From Amphimedon queenslandica (lineage: Eukaryota; Porifera; Demospongiae; Haplosclerida; Niphatidae): a stretch of DNA of 32,788 nt. This document shows positions 29,251 through 32,788 of the stretch, one piece after another. The DNA lies in the NCBI RefSeq assembly GCF_000090795.2, contig NW_003546304.1:321927-354714 (forward strand), read 5' to 3'. A program made the translations under genes and the position numbers. The notes under the pieces were generated by a model that was given only the letters and a program-made list of their open reading frames with translations, did not search any database and was not told the origin of the DNA. How positions within the stretch are numbered: position 1 is the stretch's first letter; every line of letters starts with the position of its first letter.

Positions 29251-31650
29251 TTATAGTCTTAAGTATTTTCTTTTAATTTCAACTGCCAGGTCATTTCTTT
29301 GAACTACTTGTGATTCTAAAATTTCTACAATAGTAGCCCAATTATAAGGACGTGGAGTAGTAGCTTTCCATTTATTAAAAACAGCACGATAACATTCCAT
29401 TAAATTACCATTAAATTGAGATTTGATACCATCTAACACGTGTTGATCAATGTCTAGCATTGTGCCAATTTTTATCCATTCATTGGGAGCTCTAGCAGCA
29501 ACTTCCTCCAATAGCTTCCTAATGCTGGGATCAACAGCTGGAGGAGGTTCTGTTATAATAATAAGTTAGAAGAGATATTATGTTAGAATAATTAGCTTAC
29601 CATTATCTTCCCTTACTAGATTTATAGGAGATAGCAATGAAGGATCTGAACACACTAGAGAGAGAATTATAAGCAAGAGAGATGAAGATATAAACTTACT
29701 AATTGCAATAGATAATGATGGATCTTTTGTACCAGTAATAGAAATGCAATGAGTAAAACTATCAGAATCGGGTGGACCTTCAACACGCAAAGTTATCTTA
29801 CTAATACCTCCAACATCAGAGTGATAATCAACATCAGCTTTATGCACCTAATAAACAGCAATAAATAAACAAAGCAGTAATGTTATGCTTATTTACTTTG
29901 CAAGGTGTTAGGAATGGTAAAAGTTTCCATCCATTAATAATGGATGATTCAATATCAAAAACAATTTCTTTTTTATCGTCAAATGAGAACACAGTTTCCG
30001 GATCCCCTCTACTATATGACCTTGTAGCACTCATCTCAGATACTGCTTTCTACAAATAAAATAGTCAGTATACATACATGCATGTAATTAGTAGAATAAC
30101 TATTGTGAGAAAATAGTAAATTTATACATACTTCAATGTGAGAGGTATTGTTCTTTGTAACAACAAAGTGTATATTCCATATTTTTGTGGCTGGAGTATG
30201 TTCATAAAAGGTGAACAATCTGTAGTGACTCAATGGTTCTGGTTCAATACCTAATATAATCATAATAATGAATAAAAAAAATTAAAAGTCATACTTTGGC
30301 TTTGCATCTGTCCAACAGGAATAAATTGTAAATCTAATGTATTTTCATTCTTTATATTATAATGTGAGAGCTGATGACCATTGTCCAATTGCTTACCAGC
30401 AAATAAAAGTTCTTGCAGATGAAGTGGGACTCCTTCTTCATCCAGAATCATATACTTAACACTCTCAATAGTAAAAGAAGGTTCAACTTGTAAAGTAATC
30501 ATGTTACCAGTAAAAGCTTTTACAAATACTTTCATAGATGTACCAAAGCGATGAAGAAGTAAATGTATTGTATCTTTATTTTGAATGTTATAATCTGACA
30601 GTGTACGACCATCTTCTAATCTTCTAAAAGCAAATATGAGTCTCTGCTGATCAGGTGGGATTCCTTCTTTATCTTTTATCTTTGCTTTAACATTCTCAAT
30701 AGTATCAGAAGGTTCAGTATCAAGCATAATTATTTTACCAGCTGGAAATTTAACAATTACACCACTAGCTCTTGAGGGAAATATCAAGTGCAATATGCTT
30801 CCATCTTTAACATTATGATCAAGAAGTGTTTTAATTTTACCAGGTGAAAGTGCTTCTTCAATGTAATCTTCTCCCAGTAGCCTCTGACCAAATATTATCT
30901 TCTGTTCATGACATGGTATACCTTCCATTTCTTCTATCTTTCTTTTTATATCACTAACTGTATCAGAAAAATTAACGTTAAGTTTTATCGTCTTACCACT
31001 CAAAGTTTTAGCAAATATTGTCATATTAGGGCAAAAACGAGTTACAAGTTGTAACATGCTTTCCATTGGAATATCATAATTTGCTAAAGTTGAGGCATCA
31101 TCAAGTTGTTGACCAGCATAAAACAAAGTTTGATCATTTGATGAGATTCCTTCTTTATCTCTAATCATTTTCTTTAAATAACTAACAGTATCTGTAGGTA
31201 GGACTTCAAAAACCACCATTTTACCACTAAAAGTTCTGATATAAATATCTGTGCCACTTCTAAGGTAATGGGTAAGATACAGAATAGCTTTATCTTCAAT
31301 ATTATAATCTGATAGTGTTAGAGAATTATCTAATTGCTTACGATAGCGAGTGATCAGTTTCTGTTGATCAATTGGAATCATTTTCTTAGCTTGTATTTGT
31401 GATTTAATGTTCTCAATAGTATCATTTGGATCAACTTTAAGAGTGATAGTGTTACCAGTTGCTGTTTTAATAAATACCATGTGATGAGCATGACGTGGTA
31501 CGAGGTGGAGTGTATCCCCTTCTTTAATATTGTAGTGTAAGAAAGTTCTTCCTAATGACGAGACACCTACGGTGCATGGCCTCGCCCCTATAGCTGCTAT
31601 GGTGCATGCCCGCACTTCAATAACTGTTTGATTATCAGCATGAAGAGAGT
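29251..31650 (-). CDS. Tandem ubiquitin-like, UPA-like and Death-domain protein (5' end uncertain)
   Basis: Six minus-strand exons join in phase: open from about 31650 to 30295, then 30250-30132, 30049-29897, 29847-29700, 29654-29601, 29549-29251. Counted from Met at 31480 it is 652 aa. Residues 1-395 hold five consecutive ubiquitin-like domains of about 75 aa; the fourth is closest to ubiquitin ([31 protein letters not shown]). None ends in the cleavable Gly-Gly. Residues about 396-535 look like a UPA domain as in UNC5/PIDD/ankyrin ([12 protein letters not shown]..., [20 protein letters not shown]); this is by pattern only. Residues about 560-645 are a Death domain ([12 protein letters not shown]..., [25 protein letters not shown]). 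Codons upstream of 31480 are open and encode the tail of one more ubiquitin-like unit ([17 protein letters not shown]), so an upstream exon or a truncation is likely. A role in death or innate signalling is inferred. Confidence 0.85.
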
Positions 31651-32788
31651 CTGCTCAACACTAGCTTCCTACAGTTGCACTTGCTCTTGAATACCTGCAG
31701 AAGTAGCAGCACTGCAGCACATACATGCAAGCAGCTCCAGCCCCTCCCATGCATGTAGATTGAAAGGTGTGGCATTCCATGACTGGAATGAGTGGCAGCA
31801 AGAAGACCATGTGAGAAAGAAGCTTCATTTTTTCTTTACTAATCAGCAATATATGATAAACTTGCTGACAAAAAAGTTGCTGCCTTTGTATATTTGAGAT
31901 AGTATAGGTACTTTAGTACCTATAACCCAGCAAGTTGTTGCTCTAGCGCTGCACAAACGAGTGACCTCAACAATTTTAAGTAAGTATAACTCTTCATCAA
32001 GTAAGATTTAGAAAAATCTGTTCATAATTTTTGAAGGCTATGTTCTAATCTACTGAAAAATGCTACCAGCTATCTCTAAAGTGCCAACACAACGGAACTT
32101 GGCCCAACTACTCGATTTTCTTACTTTGAAGCTTCTGTACCTAGCACTTGTATTTGAGCAACACAAAACAGTTAAGAAAGACTTTTCCACGTCAAAAAGA
32201 AAGATCTAGGAGCTTAGAACACGCTGTGCTAAAGTTATTGTTTATTAAAAACAAATTTCAGTTGTACAGAATGAATGAACGAGAGCACTAAAGTGCATAC
32301 CCTCGCCACCATCTGTGTATAACAATTTTAATATATTGTATCACTTGAATGAGAAAATGGGCAATGTGCCCTCCAAAAATTTTGAATTATTATTTCTCAA
32401 TTACAATTATGACAACATTGTGACATAGCTTTCCTTAAGAAGGACATTTTTTGAAAAGGCTATCGTGGGTTTGCATCTGGGTTTGTTTGTGCTCCTCCCT
32501 TTATAAAGATTAAGAGTCAATAATGAATAATTATTAATTATAATTATTAATAAAATATGGGAGGGGTGCAATCAAACCTTTTGTTTCTTATCATTAATCC
32601 ATTTTTATTATGTAGCTATTGTTATACAAAAGAATTTTATCCATATAGAACTCTATAATATGACATTAAAGAATGCATTATATCTCTACTCATACAATTT
32701 TATGTATAAATAACAAAATCACTTACAACAGCCATGAACTTCAATTTCCCTTGCAGTATTCTAAAAGCTTGCTACTGCCAGCTTATCC
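31651..32788. other. Right-end region without a recognised gene
   Basis: I find no supportable exon. A short minus-strand frame at 31849-31661 starts with a hydrophobic run (MKLLSHMVFLLPLIPVM) but its best donor does not join in phase to the ubiquitin-like exon. A hairpin lies at 31903-31924. The phrase GTGCATACCCTCGCC near 32297 resembles GTGCATGGCCTCGCC near 31573, hinting at repeat sequence. Confidence 0.5.
31903..31924. repeat. Perfect 10-bp inverted repeat with 2-nt loop
   Basis: TATAGGTACT-TT-AGTACCTATA. No U-tract or gene end follows, so it may be a mobile-element end or chance. Confidence 0.6.

Noticed and set aside
31661..31849. Minus-strand frame with a signal-peptide-like start (MKLLSHMVFLLPLIPVM) as a first exon of the UBL/Death gene
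   Set aside because: Its donor TGCAG|GTATTC does not join in phase with any acceptor before the ubiquitin-like exon, and the Cys-rich part matches nothing I recognise.

Overview
This is a eukaryotic nuclear window. It has intron-dense genes (many 50-150 nt exons, introns often 50-150 nt, GT-AG), AT-rich and microsatellite-rich introns, AATAAA signals and one scaffold gap. Gene content is early-branching animal: an RFX factor, a tubulin tyrosine ligase-like protein, an NHERF-like PDZ protein, the CORVET subunit TGFBRAP1/VPS3, CYP3-clan-like P450s and a ubiquitin-like/Death-domain protein. A demosponge such as Amphimedon fits best. That placement is recognition, not a database result.

Layout: (1) 1-1127, minus strand, intronless 5' part of a membrane-anchored TTL-like protein. 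(2) Head-to-head with it, 1989-12524, plus strand, a 16-exon RFX gene that I assembled with a consistent reading phase; X-box-like sites lie in the shared promoter region and in RFX introns. (3) 12912-14259, minus strand, a 3-exon single-PDZ NHERF-like protein with a possible ERM-binding tail, convergent with RFX. (4) 14573-20073, plus strand, a 29-exon TGFBRAP1/VPS3 gene (877 aa), including a 50-nt GC-AG intron, a ~360 bp homopurine intron tract and a 176-bp tandem repeat. (5) 20300-29069, a locally duplicated block: CYP copy A (interrupted by a 737-N gap), intact CYP copy B (506 aa, 13 exons), a single-exon POT/SLC15-like transporter, a relic of a second transporter start, and a decayed CYP pseudogene. 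A remnant of TGFBRAP1 coding sequence sits between CYP A and B and marks the duplication unit. (6) 29251-31650, minus strand, a gene encoding five tandem ubiquitin-like domains, a UPA-like region and a C-terminal Death domain. (7) 31651-32788, no supportable gene.

Two neighbourhoods suggest function. The TTLL/RFX pair looks like a cilium-related divergent pair with possible RFX autoregulation. The CYP/transporter block looks like a local detoxification-type array still being reshaped by duplication and gene conversion. The most unusual protein is the tandem-ubiquitin-like/Death-domain protein. It resembles an unprocessable polyubiquitin fused to a death-signalling module.
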